Origin: Halomonas sp.
GTDB lineage: Bacteria > Pseudomonadota > Gammaproteobacteria > Pseudomonadales > Halomonadaceae
Direction: 5' to 3'
Assembly: GCF_011050415.1 (NCBI RefSeq)
Contig: NZ_DRFS01000006.1
Span: 124,001 to 188,000, forward strand
DNA: 64,000 bases
The notes below the pieces were generated by a model. The model did no database searches and was not told the origin of the DNA. It saw nothing but the letters and a program-made list of their open reading frames with translations. Shown here in pieces: positions 8,916-22,396 of this stretch; position 1 is the stretch's first letter, and every line of letters starts with the position of its first letter. A program made the translations under genes and the position numbers.

Positions 8916-10367
8916 TTAAGACTGCGTACCACCGACGGTCAGCTCATCCAATTTCAAGGTGGGCTGACCAACACCGACCGGTACGCCCTGCCCCTCTTTC
9001 CCACACACGCCAATCCCTGTATCAAGTGCCATGTCGTGACCAATCATTGAGACGCGTTGCATCGCTTCTGGCCCGTTACCAATCAGCGTGGCTCCTTTTA
9101 CGGGTGCCGTCACCTTGCCGTCTTCAATCAGGTAGGCTTCGCTAGCGGAGAATACGAACTTCCCAGAGGTAATATCGACTTGGCCGCCGCCAAAGCTCAC
9201 CGCATAAATGCCACGCTTTACACTTTTAATAATGTCGCTTGGCTCATCTTGACCCGCCAGCATGACGGTATTGGTCATACGTGGCATCGGTAAATGCGCA
9301 AAGGACTCGCGGCGAGCGTTACCCGTTGGCGCCATGCCCATCAAGCGGGCGTTGAGCTTGTCCTGCATATAGCCGGTCAAAATACCGTCTTCGATAAGCG
9401 GTGTATATTGACCCGGCGTACCTTCATCATCGACGCTCATCGAACCACGAGAATCTGATATTGTTGCGTCATCTACAATAGTGACGCCTTTAGCGGCGAC
9501 GCGTTTACCCATCTGACCAGCAAAAGCAGAACTACCTTTGCGGTTAAAATCACCTTCCAAGCCATGACCAACTGCCTCATGGAGCAAAATACCCGGCCAC
9601 CCGGACGCCAACACTACAGGCATTTGTCCGGCAGGCGCATCAATAGCTTCCAGATTGACAAGGGCTTGGCGAACAGCCTCTTTAGCGTAGTGCTCCGCGA
9701 CTTGATCATCGCGCAGTTTGGCCATCGAATAGCGGCCTCCACCACCGGCACTGCCACGTTCACGACGGCCATTTTTGACCGCAATAACGCTGACATTAAA
9801 GCGCACTAGCGGACGAATATCCGCCGCCAATGTTCCGTCGCTTGCCCTTACCAACACGACTTCATAAGTGCCTGAAAGAGAGGCACTGACTTGGCTGATA
9901 CTGGGATCCGCTGCACGCGCTACACGATCAGCTTGCTTTAGCATGGCCACCTTATCTTCAGCACTAAGCCCCGCCAAAGGATCAATACCCGCGTAGCGTG
10001 ACGCAGCTGATACTTGGTGTACCGCCTGTCCTGGAAGCCGTTTACCACTGCGCACAATGCCCGCTGCCGTACGGCCTGTATCCATTAGTGCATCAGCGGT
10101 AATTTGGTTGGAGTAGGCAAAGCCGGTTTTTTCGCCCGCCATAGAGCGCACACCGACGCCACCGTCAATGTTATAGCTGGCCTCTTTGACCTCACCATCT
10201 TCCAATACCCAACCTTCTTGCCAAGTACGCTGAAAGTATAAATCGGCATAATCAATACCCGCGCCCATGGCATAGCCCAGCCCGGTTTCCAGCGCATCTA
10301 AGTCTAGTCCGCCGGGCGTTAACAGGATGGCAGCAGCGGTATCTACATCACTTTTATATGCGATCAT
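8916..10367 (-). CDS. tldD: Metalloprotease TldD
   Basis: TldD is the zinc-bearing subunit of the TldD/PmbA protease. The 483-residue protein has the catalytic [16 protein letters not shown] (HExxxH-type motif) near residue 262 and the glycine-rich C-terminal segments of the U62 family. Its ATG overlaps the yhdP stop codon by 4 bp, so it is probably translationally coupled as the last gene of the mreB-to-tldD operon. Confidence 0.96.
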   Translation of the reverse strand: MIAYKSDVDTAAAILLTPGGLDLDALETGLGYAMGAGIDYADLYFQRTWQEGWVLEDGEVKEASYNIDGGVGVRSMAGEKTGFAYSNQITADALMDTGRTAAGIVRSGKRLPGQAVHQVSAASRYAGIDPLAGLSAEDKVAMLKQADRVARAADPSISQVSASLSGTYEVVLVRASDGTLAADIRPLVRFNVSVIAVKNGRRERGSAGGGGRYSMAKLRDDQVAEHYAKEAVRQALVNLEAIDAPAGQMPVVLASGWPGILLHEAVGHGLEGDFNRKGSSAFAGQMGKRVAAKGVTIVDDATISDSRGSMSVDDEGTPGQYTPLIEDGILTGYMQDKLNARLMGMAPTGNARRESFAHLPMPRMTNTVMLAGQDEPSDIIKSVKRGIYAVSFGGGQVDITSGKFVFSASEAYLIEDGKVTAPVKGATLIGNGPEAMQRVSMIGHDMALDTGIGVCGKEGQGVPVGVGQPTLKLDELTVGGTQS

Positions 10368-13300
10368 TGAGGGCCTTCTAAAGTAACCTGCGGCGAGGTC
10401 CAGGGGCCTCGCACGCGATAATGGAGTGTCGTGGCTCGATCAAAGGCGTCGCCAAACAATTGGTCAGCGAGAAACAGCGCACCACCTACAATGGGCGCGC
10501 CAACGGCAATCGCCGCGATGGGCAAGCTTTGGGTCACTGGCAGTATGACGCCAAGCCGCTGGTCAAGTTCACGATTAACAAGGTCTACATCACCCGTAAG
10601 CTTAAGGGTGGCGGCAGGAGCGTCAATTTGCAACGGCCCACGCAGCGTCAAAAGCCCACCCGCCACATCGGCAGTTCCATGCACGCGGTCAAATGCCGTG
10701 CCCTGACCGGTGACATCGGAAAAATCTAATCTCAAGCGGCGTAAAATATTGTCGAAATTGAGTAACCCAATTAAACGTACCGGTGCAGACTCAAGCGTTA
10801 CAAAGCGTCCATCGCGAATATCGGTTCGGATATAACCATCGGATTGACTTAAATCCAACTGCCAGGGCGCCCCCGGCCAATCAAGTGACGCGACCACATC
10901 GGTGCTCCGGCTGCGCATGACCACCGGCTGATCAAGACGCTCTAGCGCAGTCCCAACGTCCCCCCCCTGAATAGAGATATCGGCACGAGTGTGGCTAGAG
11001 AGTGAACTACCCTCCCAGTGTAGCTCGCCGCGGGCGGAAAGTTGCCCCATCGTCAAACCTACCGGGGTGAGCGAAAAACGCTCTCCATCGGCTATCCAAT
11101 AGGCCGTTAAGGGGCCAAAACGGCGTTCTCCCATGGCGATGTCAGCTAACCGCAGACGCCCATCAGGCACGCCAGCCAACCAGTCAGGAATGGCAACAGG
11201 TGAATCGCGCTGGGTTTCCACCTCTTCCCACCAGGAGCCTGGAGGGGGGGTATCTGCGTCGTGCTCAACATTCGCCAACGCTAGCAAGCGATCAAGCGCA
11301 ATCGACTCAACCGCTATATCCAAAGGATGAGACGACGCCTCGTTGTAAACTAAGTGCCCAGTAACAATATTACCGCTTACCTCCAAATCAGCGAGGCCAT
11401 TATTGATGCTTCCCGCTGCGCTGATATTGCCTAAACACTCGCCCTGATAGACCACACACGGCGTTGCCAGCGAGACAGCAATAGGGATTTGACTGTTACC
11501 ACTGCTCAGCGAAGATCCCTCTCCTGCAAAGAGTGGCGCCAACGCTTCCTGCCAAGCTAACGGGTCAATGCGCGGTACATCGGCGGTAATAGTAAAGCCA
11601 GCCTGAGAGGGCCATTCAGGCACAGATGCTGCGTCACTGCCTAAACGTAATGTCCCAGCGACTGCTCCATCACGCTGCTGCGCACGTGCAAAAGCAACAT
11701 CAGCCAAGCGGCTTTCAACACGCCTAGCGTCTATATCGGCGTTGATTACCCAGGGCCATGGCTGCTGTGCCGATTTTGCAAATGGCTCCGGTAAGTGACT
11801 GGTAATACCAACTAAACGACTCTCCAGGCGGACCGTTGGAGTGGGTAATAGGCTAACCAACCCCTGCCACTGCAACTGACCCTCTAGCGGCAAGCGCCCC
11901 TGGCTATCGTCTAAACCGGCGAGATCAAAAAGGGCGGCGGAAGCGACATTACCCTGCAACTCTATGCGGTCATGACGGGTATCAATATCGGCGCTTACCC
12001 CCCCACCCAATAGTTGACCACTGGCGTCACCCATTAGCCCTTGATTCTCACCGTCTTGCAGCCAAGTAAGATCACCCTCAACCGCCTGAACGCGTAAATC
12101 CAATGGCTGGTACACTATTTCTGAAAAGCGCGGATGAGCATTAATCTCCAGCTGTAGCGCCTCCGGCACTTGCAGTGGCAACGATAAGGCAATATCGCCA
12201 TTCACCTCGCCTGTCACGCTTAGATCATCAAGCTGGGAAAGATCGATGTCCGGCATGGCCTGCAAAAAAGCCGTCAGCGCTTGTCCATCGGCATGCAGCT
12301 TCCCCGAAAGATCAAGCACCTCATCTTCCATTTTTACCTCGCCCAGAGAAGCAGTGACGCCATGGCTTTGGGCATGGTCTATCTCGGCATCAAGCACCTT
12401 GTTCTGCCATTTCAAACGGCCCTCAACATCTTCAAGGCGAGGCCAACCAGGGGCTATGGGCATATGCCCCTGGTTAATGGCAAGCGCCAATGTAGCGGTA
12501 AAATCGGCTCCAGTACTTAACTGGCCGATTGGCTGGCTAAGCCTTAAAGAGCCCGCACTAACATAGCCGCCTATGTCATTGAGCAGATAGGAGCGTAATC
12601 CCTCTTCCATGACACCCAGTGGTAACCACTGGGCTAAGGGGCGCTCCAAGGCATCCACATCGCTAAAATCGATATCCAACCCAAAGTGGCCGCGCTGCTG
12701 ACCGGTGACCAAACCAAAACCACCCGTAACCTGCGCACCATCCCAATCCACCTTTAACCGCTTACCGCTCACCATGGCCCTGGGACCGTCATAAACCCAC
12801 TCGACTTCCCCTTCAGCATGGCGTAGCTGCATTGGGGCGGCAAACACATCGGGAAAATAGAGGGTGCTATCGCCGTCACTGCTAAACAGCACACGGCCAC
12901 GCAGATTGCGTGCCTGCACCCAGGCATCTAAAGGGCCGCCACCCGGCGCTTTCTGCCACGGTGACACTTCTACGCCGGTGATCGCCGCATCGACGCCCCA
13001 CTGGCCGTCCCGTTGACCTACATGTAGCCCTTGCACCTGCCCGCGTGGGGAGAGGGTTTGTAATACGCGAGTTACCGACTCAGGTAGAAACACATAATCA
13101 CGCCAAGCAGTCAGCGAGGCTAATTCAAACGCACTCGTGCGCACTTCCCATCTTCCTGGCTGATGGGACGCAGACCAATGGCGAGGCAAAGCCGGGCCAT
13201 CACTTACACCTACCGGCTGTGCCCACTCCACGCTCTGGGCATCGCCACTTAACCAGGCTTTCCCGCCATCGCCATCGCGCTGCCACAAGCCGTTGGCTTC

Positions 13301-14218
13301 AATATCTCGTAGCACAGCGTATTGAACATCGTGTCGCAGCGTTAACTGAGGTACATCCACGGAAATACGCGCTTCCTCTAGGCGCGCATCTCCCCAGCGC
13401 CCCCAAAGCCGCGCACGCCCCCCTGCCTGTTCTAGATATGCCACATGATCAGGGCGGAACATGTCAGCGAGCACGACTAGTTGATCAAGCTGTATATCCA
13501 ACTGTAACGCGGCCGAAAAGTCGCTAAAGCCACGACGGCCAGGCTGCATCTCAAGCTTTATTTCAGCCGCTGGTAGAGGTATCTCCCGCGCTTGCTGAAG
13601 TGACTCAGCAATATTGATAGCACCTTGCAACCGGGTGCGCCGCTCATCGCCCGTTAGCAATAGCGTTTGAGCATGCAGCATGACCGTGTTCTCACTGCCA
13701 TGCAGCACCATGCGGGTATCGTGTACCCATAAGCGTTGGCGCAATATTAAGCCTACCCAGTCATCAAGAGTGGCGAGATCAACGTCAGGTTCAGGAGCGA
13801 TCAGAGAGGGTAATTCAGCAGGCTCTGGCCACTGCCATACCCCACCGATGCCTTCATAAAGATGAAATTCAGTACCGCTAATGCGAGCATCGTTAAAGAT
13901 AGGTGCCAGATTGGCAAGCGTCGCCCAGAAGTCTAACCGAAGACCCGCATGGTCTAACGAAAACAGCGCCTGGCCCTCGGGCGTTTCAGCCTTTAAGCCA
14001 TCAAGACGCAATAAAAGGTCATTACGGGCAAGAGTGAGCGATAAGCGCTCAATAGTGACAGGCACGCCAATACGCGCTTCTAATAGCGCTTCTATTCGGG
14101 GGGTAAGTGCGTCAGTTTGGCTAATCGCCAGGCGCAGCAATAGCAGCACCACGGCGATACTGCCCAATAGCGAAGCCATCACAACTAAACTCCAACGCAT
14201 TAGCGAACGAGTCAACAT
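10364..14218 (-). CDS. yhdP: AsmA-like envelope protein YhdP
   Basis: YhdP is a very large inner-membrane-anchored protein of the AsmA superfamily, implicated in transport of phospholipid to the outer membrane together with TamB and YdbH. The 1284-residue product has an N-terminal membrane anchor (about residues 8-32) followed by a long beta-rich periplasmic groove domain and the C-terminal AsmA-like region near [20 protein letters not shown]. The length is close to the E. coli protein. It starts 3 bp after rng and overlaps tldD by 4 bp. Confidence 0.93.
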   Translation of the reverse strand: MLTRSLMRWSLVVMASLLGSIAVVLLLLRLAISQTDALTPRIEALLEARIGVPVTIERLSLTLARNDLLLRLDGLKAETPEGQALFSLDHAGLRLDFWATLANLAPIFNDARISGTEFHLYEGIGGVWQWPEPAELPSLIAPEPDVDLATLDDWVGLILRQRLWVHDTRMVLHGSENTVMLHAQTLLLTGDERRTRLQGAINIAESLQQAREIPLPAAEIKLEMQPGRRGFSDFSAALQLDIQLDQLVVLADMFRPDHVAYLEQAGGRARLWGRWGDARLEEARISVDVPQLTLRHDVQYAVLRDIEANGLWQRDGDGGKAWLSGDAQSVEWAQPVGVSDGPALPRHWSASHQPGRWEVRTSAFELASLTAWRDYVFLPESVTRVLQTLSPRGQVQGLHVGQRDGQWGVDAAITGVEVSPWQKAPGGGPLDAWVQARNLRGRVLFSSDGDSTLYFPDVFAAPMQLRHAEGEVEWVYDGPRAMVSGKRLKVDWDGAQVTGGFGLVTGQQRGHFGLDIDFSDVDALERPLAQWLPLGVMEEGLRSYLLNDIGGYVSAGSLRLSQPIGQLSTGADFTATLALAINQGHMPIAPGWPRLEDVEGRLKWQNKVLDAEIDHAQSHGVTASLGEVKMEDEVLDLSGKLHADGQALTAFLQAMPDIDLSQLDDLSVTGEVNGDIALSLPLQVPEALQLEINAHPRFSEIVYQPLDLRVQAVEGDLTWLQDGENQGLMGDASGQLLGGGVSADIDTRHDRIELQGNVASAALFDLAGLDDSQGRLPLEGQLQWQGLVSLLPTPTVRLESRLVGITSHLPEPFAKSAQQPWPWVINADIDARRVESRLADVAFARAQQRDGAVAGTLRLGSDAASVPEWPSQAGFTITADVPRIDPLAWQEALAPLFAGEGSSLSSGNSQIPIAVSLATPCVVYQGECLGNISAAGSINNGLADLEVSGNIVTGHLVYNEASSHPLDIAVESIALDRLLALANVEHDADTPPPGSWWEEVETQRDSPVAIPDWLAGVPDGRLRLADIAMGERRFGPLTAYWIADGERFSLTPVGLTMGQLSARGELHWEGSSLSSHTRADISIQGGDVGTALERLDQPVVMRSRSTDVVASLDWPGAPWQLDLSQSDGYIRTDIRDGRFVTLESAPVRLIGLLNFDNILRRLRLDFSDVTGQGTAFDRVHGTADVAGGLLTLRGPLQIDAPAATLKLTGDVDLVNRELDQRLGVILPVTQSLPIAAIAVGAPIVGGALFLADQLFGDAFDRATTLHYRVRGPWTSPQVTLEGPQ

Positions 14219-14221
14219 GGC

Positions 14222-15685
14222 TTACATTAGTACTATGTCGTATTGCTCTTGGGAGTAGTGCTGCTCAACCTGAAAACGTATCGTTTTATTGATAAACGTT
14301 TCAAGGTCTGCCACCGCCGCTGATTCTTCATCCAACAATCGATCTACTACTGGCTGTGAGGCAAGCACCATGTAGGTTTCAGCGCTATAAGCACGCTCCT
14401 CACGCAAAATTTCTCGAAAAATTTCATAGCATACTGTTTCGGGTGTTTTAAGCGTTCCACGGCCGCTGCAAGTGGGGCACGCTTCGCATAGCGTTTGCTC
14501 TAGGCTTTCACGGGTACGCTTGCGGGTTAACTGCACCAAGCCAAGTTCGGTAACACCCGTGCACTTGGTTTTGGCATGATCGCGCTCTAAGGCCTTCTCT
14601 AACACCCGTAAGACCTGACGCTGGTGCTCCACATCAATCATATCGATAAAGTCGATAATGATAATGCCACCCAAATTACGCAGCCTAAGCTGACGCGCAA
14701 TGGCGGTGGCCGCTTCCAGATTGGTTTTGAAGATGGTCTCTTCAAGGTTGCGATGCCCCACATACCCACCGGTATTCACATCAATGGTGGTCATCGCTTC
14801 GGTGGGATCAATCACTAAGTAGCCACCTGATTTCAGCTGCACCTTACGCCCCAGCGCTTTTTGAATCTCATCTTCGACGCTATACAGGTCAAAAATGGGC
14901 CGCTCACCAGGATAATACTCAATCCGATCAACGGCATCAGGCATAAACTCTTCAGCAAATTCAACCAGCTTGACAAAGTTTTCTCGCGAGTCGATGCGCA
15001 CTTTTTCAATGTCGTCACGCATCACGTCCCGCAGCGTACGCATAAATAGCGGTAAATCATCGTAAATAACGCTTTGCGGAGTTGCGGTCACTTTACGCTC
15101 GCTCACTTTTCGCCACAGCCGCAGCAAAAAGTGCATATCCCCTTTAATCTCTTCGTCGCCAACGCCTTCAGCCGCGGTACGAACGATAAACCCACCGGTC
15201 ACCTCTAACGTTTGCTCGGCGACACTCTCATCAAGCAATGTTTTTAACCGCTCGCGCTCTCGCTCATCCTCAATGCGCTGCGAAACACCATGATGCGGTG
15301 AGTCAGGCATATAAACTAAATAGCGAGAAGGTATCGACAAGTGGGTGGTTAAGCGCGCCCCTTTACTACCGATGGGGTCCTTCGTGGCTTGCACCACTAA
15401 CGCCTGCCCTTCGTGAAGTAACTGGCCGATGGTTTGTTGTGCGTCAAGCGGGGTGCCTGAGGGCATTACTTCATGGGCATGAATAAACGCCGCTCGCTCT
15501 AAGCCAATATCAACAAAAGCAGCCTGCATACCAGGCAGTACACGCACTACCTTGCCTTTGTAGATATTACCCACAATACCGCGTCGGCGTGAACGCTCGA
15601 TCAGTGCCTCTTGCAGAACACCATTTTCCACCAGCGCAACGCGGGTTTCCATTGGCGTTAAATTGATGAGAACTTCACCGCTCAT
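14222..15685 (-). CDS. rng: Ribonuclease G
   Basis: RNase G is a 5'-monophosphate-sensing endoribonuclease that matures 16S rRNA 5' ends and degrades some mRNAs. The 487-residue protein has the N-terminal S1 domain (GNIYKGKVVRVLPGMQAAFV), the catalytic DNase I-like domain with acidic IDVNTGGYVG and IIIDFIDM, and the zinc-link CEACPTCSGRG. The start at 15685 (MSGEVLINLTPMETRVAL) has AAGGAAT upstream; the longer frame adds 20 unsupported residues. The order maf-rng-yhdP is conserved in E. coli. Confidence 0.97.
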   Translation of the reverse strand: MSGEVLINLTPMETRVALVENGVLQEALIERSRRRGIVGNIYKGKVVRVLPGMQAAFVDIGLERAAFIHAHEVMPSGTPLDAQQTIGQLLHEGQALVVQATKDPIGSKGARLTTHLSIPSRYLVYMPDSPHHGVSQRIEDERERERLKTLLDESVAEQTLEVTGGFIVRTAAEGVGDEEIKGDMHFLLRLWRKVSERKVTATPQSVIYDDLPLFMRTLRDVMRDDIEKVRIDSRENFVKLVEFAEEFMPDAVDRIEYYPGERPIFDLYSVEDEIQKALGRKVQLKSGGYLVIDPTEAMTTIDVNTGGYVGHRNLEETIFKTNLEAATAIARQLRLRNLGGIIIIDFIDMIDVEHQRQVLRVLEKALERDHAKTKCTGVTELGLVQLTRKRTRESLEQTLCEACPTCSGRGTLKTPETVCYEIFREILREERAYSAETYMVLASQPVVDRLLDEESAAVADLETFINKTIRFQVEQHYSQEQYDIVLM

Positions 15686-15756
15686 GCAAAATTCCTTGTT
15701 GGTTGACGTATTCCTTACCAGCGACACAGGCAGCAAAGCCTTCAAGGCAAGGGAGA

Positions 15757-16344
15757 TTAAGCACGCTCCCAGATAGGAACTCCCTGTCTACGCAGTAATT
15801 GCGCTGTTTCAAACAGTGGTAATCCCACCACTGCCGAATGGCTACCCTGGATCTCTTTTACAAATATGGACGCTAGTCCTTGTATTGCGTAACCACCAGC
15901 TTTGTCAGCAGGCTCGCCGGTACGCCAATAGTCAGCGATTTCATTTTCATCAATCTTGCGCATGGCTACTTGCGTTGCCACACAGCAGGAGAGTATGCCT
16001 TCAGGCCCAGTGACCGCTACTGCCGTCAGCACCTGATGACTCCTGTCTGAAAGCAGACGTAGCATCCTGGCTCCTTCCATAGCATCTTGTGGCTTACCCA
16101 GGATACGCCCATCGACCACAACAGCGGTATCTGAGCCTAAGGTCGGCAAGTCAGCGAGCGAAGCGGCCGCCTCTGCCTTCGCAATCGCCAAGCGTAGCAC
16201 ATACGCATCAGCTAACTCCCCGCTCAGCGGGGTCTCATCAATGTCGCAGGGCTTAACAGTGACTGGCACACCAATAGAGGCCAGCAGCGCCCGACGACGC
16301 GGCGAAGCAGATGCCAAACATAGTACAGGAGATGCTGCGGTCAT
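15757..16344 (-). CDS. maf: Maf-family nucleotide pyrophosphatase (YhdE-like)
   Basis: Maf proteins hydrolyse dTTP, UTP or modified nucleotides to monophosphates and are linked to septum control. The 195-residue product begins [20 protein letters not shown], contains the SASPRR substrate loop, the [17 protein letters not shown] catalytic segment and the C-terminal KAGGYAIQG. The start at 16344 overlaps the mreD stop as ATGA. By position it is the YhdE-type dTTPase, though substrate specificity cannot be read with certainty. Confidence 0.92.
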   Translation of the reverse strand: MTAASPVLCLASASPRRRALLASIGVPVTVKPCDIDETPLSGELADAYVLRLAIAKAEAAASLADLPTLGSDTAVVVDGRILGKPQDAMEGARMLRLLSDRSHQVLTAVAVTGPEGILSCCVATQVAMRKIDENEIADYWRTGEPADKAGGYAIQGLASIFVKEIQGSHSAVVGLPLFETAQLLRRQGVPIWERA

Positions 16345-16829
16345 GAGGCAGCCATTCGGCGCTCTAACGCCTGAAACATAGTTGATAACCACGGCCACAG
16401 CAGAGCGCTAACCAGAGAAGGGATCAAAAACGCCAAATGAATCGAAAAATCGCCCACGATAGTACGCAACCACTGCGCAACTAGTTGCACTAAGCCTAGT
16501 AATACGAGTACTAATGCCGATTGCTGTACCAATGAATATGCCCGAAAACGGGGATACACAAGCGCACATAAAAAAGCTAACAACGCATAAATTAACGCAT
16601 GCTGACCTAATGCTGTGCCTTCAATAAGATCCATTAAAATGCCCAGCACGAAACCGTGAAAAACGCCGACTCTATCGGGTGTACGCATACACCAGTAAAT
16701 CAACATTAATCCCAGCCATTCAGGACGATATACCTGCCAACCATCGGCCAGCGGCATCACTTGCAAACACAGCGCCAGGATCAGGCTAAGCCAAACCACC
16801 AACAGTGGGACAATCGGTGCGCGCGGCAT
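16341..16829 (-). CDS. mreD: Rod shape-determining protein MreD
   Basis: MreD is the small integral membrane component of the elongasome and links MreC to the peptidoglycan synthases. The 162-residue protein has about five hydrophobic helices (for example [16 protein letters not shown] and [14 protein letters not shown]). The ATG at 16829 overlaps the mreC stop by one base (TGATG); an upstream in-frame extension lies inside mreC and is rejected. Confidence 0.92.
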   Translation of the reverse strand: MPRAPIVPLLVVWLSLILALCLQVMPLADGWQVYRPEWLGLMLIYWCMRTPDRVGVFHGFVLGILMDLIEGTALGQHALIYALLAFLCALVYPRFRAYSLVQQSALVLVLLGLVQLVAQWLRTIVGDFSIHLAFLIPSLVSALLWPWLSTMFQALERRMAAS

Positions 16830-17797
16830 CAGGGCACCTCTGGGGATGATGCATTTTGATCGAGCAATGGTTGATCTGGCATTGCTTGATCTGAAAGACG
16901 AAGCGAAGAGCGTAATGCATCCGCCGAGATATCCAGCGTATCGTCCCACGCATGTTCTGCTACTTCTTCCTGGGGTGGCGGGAAAAGCAATAAGAAATGG
17001 CGTGAGCGCTGCAGTTGCGCCATGGGCTCTGCGGTTACACGAGCGAAAGGCTGACCAGGGTCATGGTAGACCTCAGTGACGCGCGCCACGGGATAGCCCG
17101 GTGGAAAGCGCCCTGCCAATCCAGACGTGGTAAGCAAATCACCTTCACGGATATCCGCCGTATCAGGCACATGCATCACATTAACGCTGCTATAGCGCCC
17201 AGCACCTTGGACAATAAAGCGCAGCCCATTGCGATTAAGCTGAACCGGCAAGGCATGGCTTGCATCGGCTAATAGTAATACACGGCTAGAGTAGGCTGAT
17301 ACGGCGGTGATCTGCCCCACCAAACCTGAAGCATCAATCACTGGCTGCCCAACGTAGGCACCGTTGCGATGCCCACGGTTAACCACCATTTGATGGCTAA
17401 ATGGATCATTATCCAGAGATAAAAGCTCGGCCGTGATGTAAGGAATATTACGGCGCTCAGCGGCTTTAAGCAGATTACGCAGCTCGCTGTTTTCCGCGGT
17501 CAGATTCGCCATCCGCTGACCACGATGGGAAAGCGTAAGAATCTGCTCACGTAAACGACGATTTTCATCCACTAATGCCTGCTGATCAGACAGTGCTAGC
17601 GACCCCCAATTCAATAAGTCGCTAGGCACACTAACGACCCACTGAATAGGGGCAACGACCATCGACATTTGCGCGCGCACTTGCTCCATGCGCGTGAAAC
17701 GCTGGTCGACAAACATCAAAGCACTGGCAGCCAACACGCAAAAGAAGAGCCGATAGCCCGGCAGTGGCCCGTGCGAAAACAGCGGTTTAATAGGCAA
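16829..17797 (-). CDS. mreC: Rod shape-determining protein MreC
   Basis: MreC is a bitopic protein whose periplasmic domain scaffolds PBP2 and MreD. The 322-residue protein has an N-terminal membrane segment (about residues 15-31), a coiled coil (about 70-110, rich in ENRRLREQILTL and AENSELRNLL) and the double beta-barrel MreC core with DASGLVGQI. Length is normal. It sits 24 bp after mreB. Confidence 0.96.
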   Translation of the reverse strand: MPIKPLFSHGPLPGYRLFFCVLAASALMFVDQRFTRMEQVRAQMSMVVAPIQWVVSVPSDLLNWGSLALSDQQALVDENRRLREQILTLSHRGQRMANLTAENSELRNLLKAAERRNIPYITAELLSLDNDPFSHQMVVNRGHRNGAYVGQPVIDASGLVGQITAVSAYSSRVLLLADASHALPVQLNRNGLRFIVQGAGRYSSVNVMHVPDTADIREGDLLTTSGLAGRFPPGYPVARVTEVYHDPGQPFARVTAEPMAQLQRSRHFLLLFPPPQEEVAEHAWDDTLDISADALRSSLRLSDQAMPDQPLLDQNASSPEVP

Positions 17798-17821
17798 TCC
17801 CCCCGCAATTAACCGCTGCGA

Positions 17822-18871
<1,050 letters not shown>

Positions 18872-19020
18872 CTAGTGCAGACCGGGAACCCTGTGCGGAT
18901 GCAAACGGTATCACCGCAACCCCCTGGCAGCAAGCACGAGTCGTGCTAACACTGCCCGTTAAGGCCAATATGTGGTACCTTTTGCGGCTATTTTCCACGT
19001 CTGCGACACAAGACGTTTTT

Positions 19021-19049
19021 TTGATGTCGGTATGTATACCGCTTAATGT
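19021..19049 (+). promoter_or_regulatory. Candidate sigma-70 promoter for gatCAB
   Basis: TTGATG (19021-19026) and TAATGT (19044-19049) are 17 nt apart, 39 bp before the gatC ATG, in the mreB-gatC divergent region. Spacing is ideal and the boxes are near consensus. The assignment rests on sequence pattern alone. Confidence 0.45.
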
Positions 19050-19087
19050 GGAATATGTTCCATCACATTTGCGAGGAAATCTCGATC

Positions 19088-19375
19088 ATGGCGATTGAAG
19101 ACTCTCATGTGCGCCGGGCTGCCCACTTAGCCCGACTCGCCATTAGCGATGACCAAGCCAGCGGCTTTGTAGACGATTTAAGCCGTATTCTGGAAATGGT
19201 CGATCAACTACAAAGCATTGATACAGAAGGTGTTATGCCGCTATCTCATCCATTGGATGCAACCCAGCGACTGCGTGCCGACGAAGTCACAGAAAGTAAT
19301 CAGCGCGACACTTTCCAGCGCTGTGCTCCGGCAGTGGAAAACGGTTTGTATCTCGTTCCCCGGGTCGTTGAGTAA
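19088..19375 (+). CDS. gatC: Asp/Glu-tRNA amidotransferase subunit GatC
   Basis: GatC is the small stabilising subunit of the GatCAB transamidosome, which amidates Asp-tRNA(Asn) or Glu-tRNA(Gln). The 95-residue protein has the family segments RRAAHLARLAI and VMPLSHPLD and the C-terminal FQRCAPAVENGLYLVPRVVE. The start at 19088 follows GAGGAAAT; the longer frame extends into the leader. gatA follows after 98 bp containing a pyrimidine-rich tract but no clear terminator. Confidence 0.95.
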   Translation: MAIEDSHVRRAAHLARLAISDDQASGFVDDLSRILEMVDQLQSIDTEGVMPLSHPLDATQRLRADEVTESNQRDTFQRCAPAVENGLYLVPRVVE

Positions 19376-19473
19376 CGTTAATAAATTAATGTCGCAGAAT
19401 AACAGCGGCTCAAGACTACCCAAGCTACCACTTTTATTTCTTTTTTTTCTCCCCTGAACGGAGCTTCCGGGTC

Positions 19474-20934
19474 ATGTATGAGAAAACCTTAACGCAACTC
19501 GCTGCCGCCTTAAAAAGCGGCGAGTTTTCAAGCCGCGAGCTAACCGCTCATTATTTACAGCGCATTGAAAAAGCTGACGGCAAGCTGAATAGTTTTATCA
19601 GCGTGACGGCTGAACAGGCGCTGAAGCAGGCTGAAATCGCTGACAACGACCGCGCGGCAGGCAAAGCTGGCCTGCTCACGGGCATTCCCCTAGCGTTGAA
19701 AGATATTTTTTGCACCAAAGATGTAAAAACCAGCTGCGGTTCGAAAATGCTGGATAACTTTATCGCGCCCTACAATGCCACCGTGGTGGAAAAGCTAAAC
19801 GCGGCAGGCACCATCAGCCTGGGCAAAACAAATATGGACGAGTTCGCCATGGGCTCCTCCAACGAAAATAGTTATTACGGCCCAGTCAAAAACCCCTGGG
19901 ACCTTAAAGCGGTGCCCGGCGGCAGCTCAGGCGGCAGTGCCGCAGCCGTTGCGGCAGGGTTAGTACCCGCAGCGATGGGCACCGATACCGGCGGTTCTAT
20001 TCGCCAACCGGCCGCTTTTTGCGGCATCACCGGTCTAAAACCTACTTACGGTCGTGTCTCGCGTTTTGGCATCATTGCCTATGCCTCAAGCCTTGACCAA
20101 GCAGGCCCAATGGCGCGCAGCGCCGAAGATTGTGCGCACTTGTTAGGCATCATTGCAGGTCATGATGGTCGCGACTCCACTAGCGTTGCCCGTGGCGTGC
20201 CGGACTATGTAGAAAACCTGAATGCACCGCTGTCAGGGCTTAAAATTGGCCTACCCAAAGAGTATTTTGGCGATGGTTTAGACCCGGAAGTCGAAAAAGC
20301 CGTCCGCGAAGCGGTGAAAGTCTACGAGTCCCTGGGTGCTACGGTACGTGACGTTAGCCTACCGCATACCCACTATGCGATTCCGGCCTACTATGTTATC
20401 GCTCCCGCAGAGGCCTCTTCAAACCTATCCCGTTACGACGGCGTGCGCTTTGGTCACCGCTGCGAAAACCCCAGCGACCTGATTGATCTATACACCCGCT
20501 CCCGCGCAGAGGGCTTTGGCGAAGAAGTCAAACGACGCATTCTTATCGGCACCCACACGCTCTCAGAAGGCTTCTTTGACGCTTACTACACCAAGGCGCA
20601 GCAGGTTCGCCGTTTGATCCGTCAGGACTTCCTGGACGCCTTTGAAGATGTGGATGTATTGATGGGCCCCGCATCGCCCACGCCAGCATTTGACCTGGGG
20701 GCTAAAAAAGATCCGGTCTCCATGTATCTGCAGGATATCTACACCATTGCGATTAACCTGGCAGGCATTCCCGGTATCAGTGTTCCTGCCGGTTTGGCTG
20801 GTGGTCGCCCAGTAGGCCTACAGATTCTTGGCACCCACTTTGCCGAAGCCCAGCTGCTAAACGTCGCGCATCAATTCCAGCAAGCAACTGACTGGCACTT
20901 ACAACGTCCTGCCTTTGCCGAGGAGTACGCCTAA
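19474..20934 (+). CDS. gatA: Asp/Glu-tRNA amidotransferase subunit GatA
   Basis: GatA is the amidase-signature subunit that releases ammonia from glutamine or asparagine. The 486-residue protein has the catalytic Lys in LALKDIFC (about residue 77), and the glycine/serine-rich amidase signature [14 protein letters not shown] followed by [14 protein letters not shown], giving the Lys-Ser-cisSer triad. The ATG is preceded by CGGAG. Its stop overlaps the gatB ATG by one base (TAATG). Confidence 0.98.
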   Translation: MYEKTLTQLAAALKSGEFSSRELTAHYLQRIEKADGKLNSFISVTAEQALKQAEIADNDRAAGKAGLLTGIPLALKDIFCTKDVKTSCGSKMLDNFIAPYNATVVEKLNAAGTISLGKTNMDEFAMGSSNENSYYGPVKNPWDLKAVPGGSSGGSAAAVAAGLVPAAMGTDTGGSIRQPAAFCGITGLKPTYGRVSRFGIIAYASSLDQAGPMARSAEDCAHLLGIIAGHDGRDSTSVARGVPDYVENLNAPLSGLKIGLPKEYFGDGLDPEVEKAVREAVKVYESLGATVRDVSLPHTHYAIPAYYVIAPAEASSNLSRYDGVRFGHRCENPSDLIDLYTRSRAEGFGEEVKRRILIGTHTLSEGFFDAYYTKAQQVRRLIRQDFLDAFEDVDVLMGPASPTPAFDLGAKKDPVSMYLQDIYTIAINLAGIPGISVPAGLAGGRPVGLQILGTHFAEAQLLNVAHQFQQATDWHLQRPAFAEEYA

Positions 20935-22388
20935 TGCAATGGGAAACCGTGATTGGGCTTGAAGTCCACGTTCAGCTCGCAACACGCTCAAAAATCTTCT
21001 CCGGCGCCTCAACCGCGTTTGGCGCTGAACCCAACACCCAAGCCTGCGCGGTCGATTTAGGCCTGCCCGGCGTATTGCCGGTGCTCAATGAGCAGGCCGT
21101 GGCCATGGCCGTTCAGTTTGGGTTAGCGGTGCATTCTGACATCGCTGAAGTGTCGGTATTTGACCGCAAAAACTACTTCTACCCTGACCTGCCCAAGGGC
21201 TATCAGACCAGTCAGATGTATCACCCCATCGTCGGCCCTGGCGAGGTAGAAATCACCTTAGAGGATGGCAGCACTAAGCATATCCGCATTCACCATGCCC
21301 ACCTCGAAGAGGATGCCGGCAAGTCGCTCCACGAAGACTTCCACGGCATGACCGGTATCGATTTGAACCGAGCGGGCACACCGCTGCTGGAAATCGTTTC
21401 CGAGCCGGACATGCGCAACGCAAAGGAAGCCGCCGCCTACCTTAAGGCGATTCACTCGATCGTGACCTACCTGGGCATATCAGACGGCAACATGGCGGAA
21501 GGCTCCATGCGCTGCGACGTTAACGTTTCAGTGCGGCCTAAAGGTCAAGAAGCGTTTGGCACCCGCGCCGAGATTAAAAACGTTAACTCTTTCCGCTTTG
21601 TCGAACGCGCCATTGCGTTTGAAGTAGAGCGCCAGATTGAGCTGATCGAAGATGGCGGCAGCGTCGTACAAGAGACACGCCTATTCGACCCAGACCGTGA
21701 TGAAACCCGCAGCATGCGCACCAAGGAAGAGGCTAATGACTACCGTTACTTCCCCTGCCCTGATTTGCTGCCGGTAGTACTGGATCAGGCCTACCTGGAC
21801 CATTTGCGTGGCCAGTTGCCCGAGCTGCCTGCCGACAAACGTGCGCGTTTCCAAAATGAGCTGGGGCTGTCTGCCTATGATGCCAATGTCATTTCAGCCA
21901 GCCGAGACATGGCTGAATTTTTTGAGTCGGTGCACAATGTATGCGGCGATGCCAAGCAGTCGGCAAACTGGGTACAGGGTGAGCTTTCAGGGGCACTTAA
22001 CCGCGAAAACCTGAGCATTGCTAACAGCCCGATTTCAGCGCGCCAGCTAGGCGAACTCATTAGCCGCGTGCTAGACGATACGATTAACGGTAAAGCCGCC
22101 AAAGAGGTCTTCCAGGCATTGTGGAATGGTCAAGGCGAGTCTGCCGATGAGGTGATTGACGCTAAAGGCCTTAAGCAGGTGACCGATACTGGCGCCATTG
22201 AAGCGATGATTGACCAAGTGATTGCCGATAGCCCCGCTCAGGTAGCTCAATATCGCGACTCAGAGCCGGACAAACGCGGCAAAATGATTGGCTATTTTGT
22301 CGGCCAAGTGATGAAGGCTTCCCGTGGCACCGCCAATCCACAGCAGGTAAACGGCTTGCTTAAAGAGAAGCTTGACGCGTTGCTGTAA
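20934..22388 (+). CDS. gatB: Asp/Glu-tRNA amidotransferase subunit GatB
   Basis: GatB activates the misacylated tRNA by phosphorylation and performs transamidation. The 484-residue protein has the N-terminal catalytic cradle ([28 protein letters not shown]), the HLEEDAGKS segment and the C-terminal helical and YqeY-like tRNA-binding domain. It ends the gatCAB operon at a strong hairpin. Presence of GatCAB suggests that at least one of Asn-tRNA or Gln-tRNA is made indirectly in this organism (inference). Confidence 0.98.
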   Translation: MQWETVIGLEVHVQLATRSKIFSGASTAFGAEPNTQACAVDLGLPGVLPVLNEQAVAMAVQFGLAVHSDIAEVSVFDRKNYFYPDLPKGYQTSQMYHPIVGPGEVEITLEDGSTKHIRIHHAHLEEDAGKSLHEDFHGMTGIDLNRAGTPLLEIVSEPDMRNAKEAAAYLKAIHSIVTYLGISDGNMAEGSMRCDVNVSVRPKGQEAFGTRAEIKNVNSFRFVERAIAFEVERQIELIEDGGSVVQETRLFDPDRDETRSMRTKEEANDYRYFPCPDLLPVVLDQAYLDHLRGQLPELPADKRARFQNELGLSAYDANVISASRDMAEFFESVHNVCGDAKQSANWVQGELSGALNRENLSIANSPISARQLGELISRVLDDTINGKAAKEVFQALWNGQGESADEVIDAKGLKQVTDTGAIEAMIDQVIADSPAQVAQYRDSEPDKRGKMIGYFVGQVMKASRGTANPQQVNGLLKEKLDALL

Positions 22389-22396
22389 AAAGCACT

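Noticed and set aside
8881..8930. Terminator between convergent yjgA and tldD
   Set aside because: A and T runs with AAAGC/GCTTT can pair, but stems are only five base pairs and several registers compete; not strong enough to call.
10421..13527. Several long + strand frames opposite yhdP
   Set aside because: They lie fully within the well-supported yhdP gene, show no family motifs and reflect third-position codon bias on the other strand.
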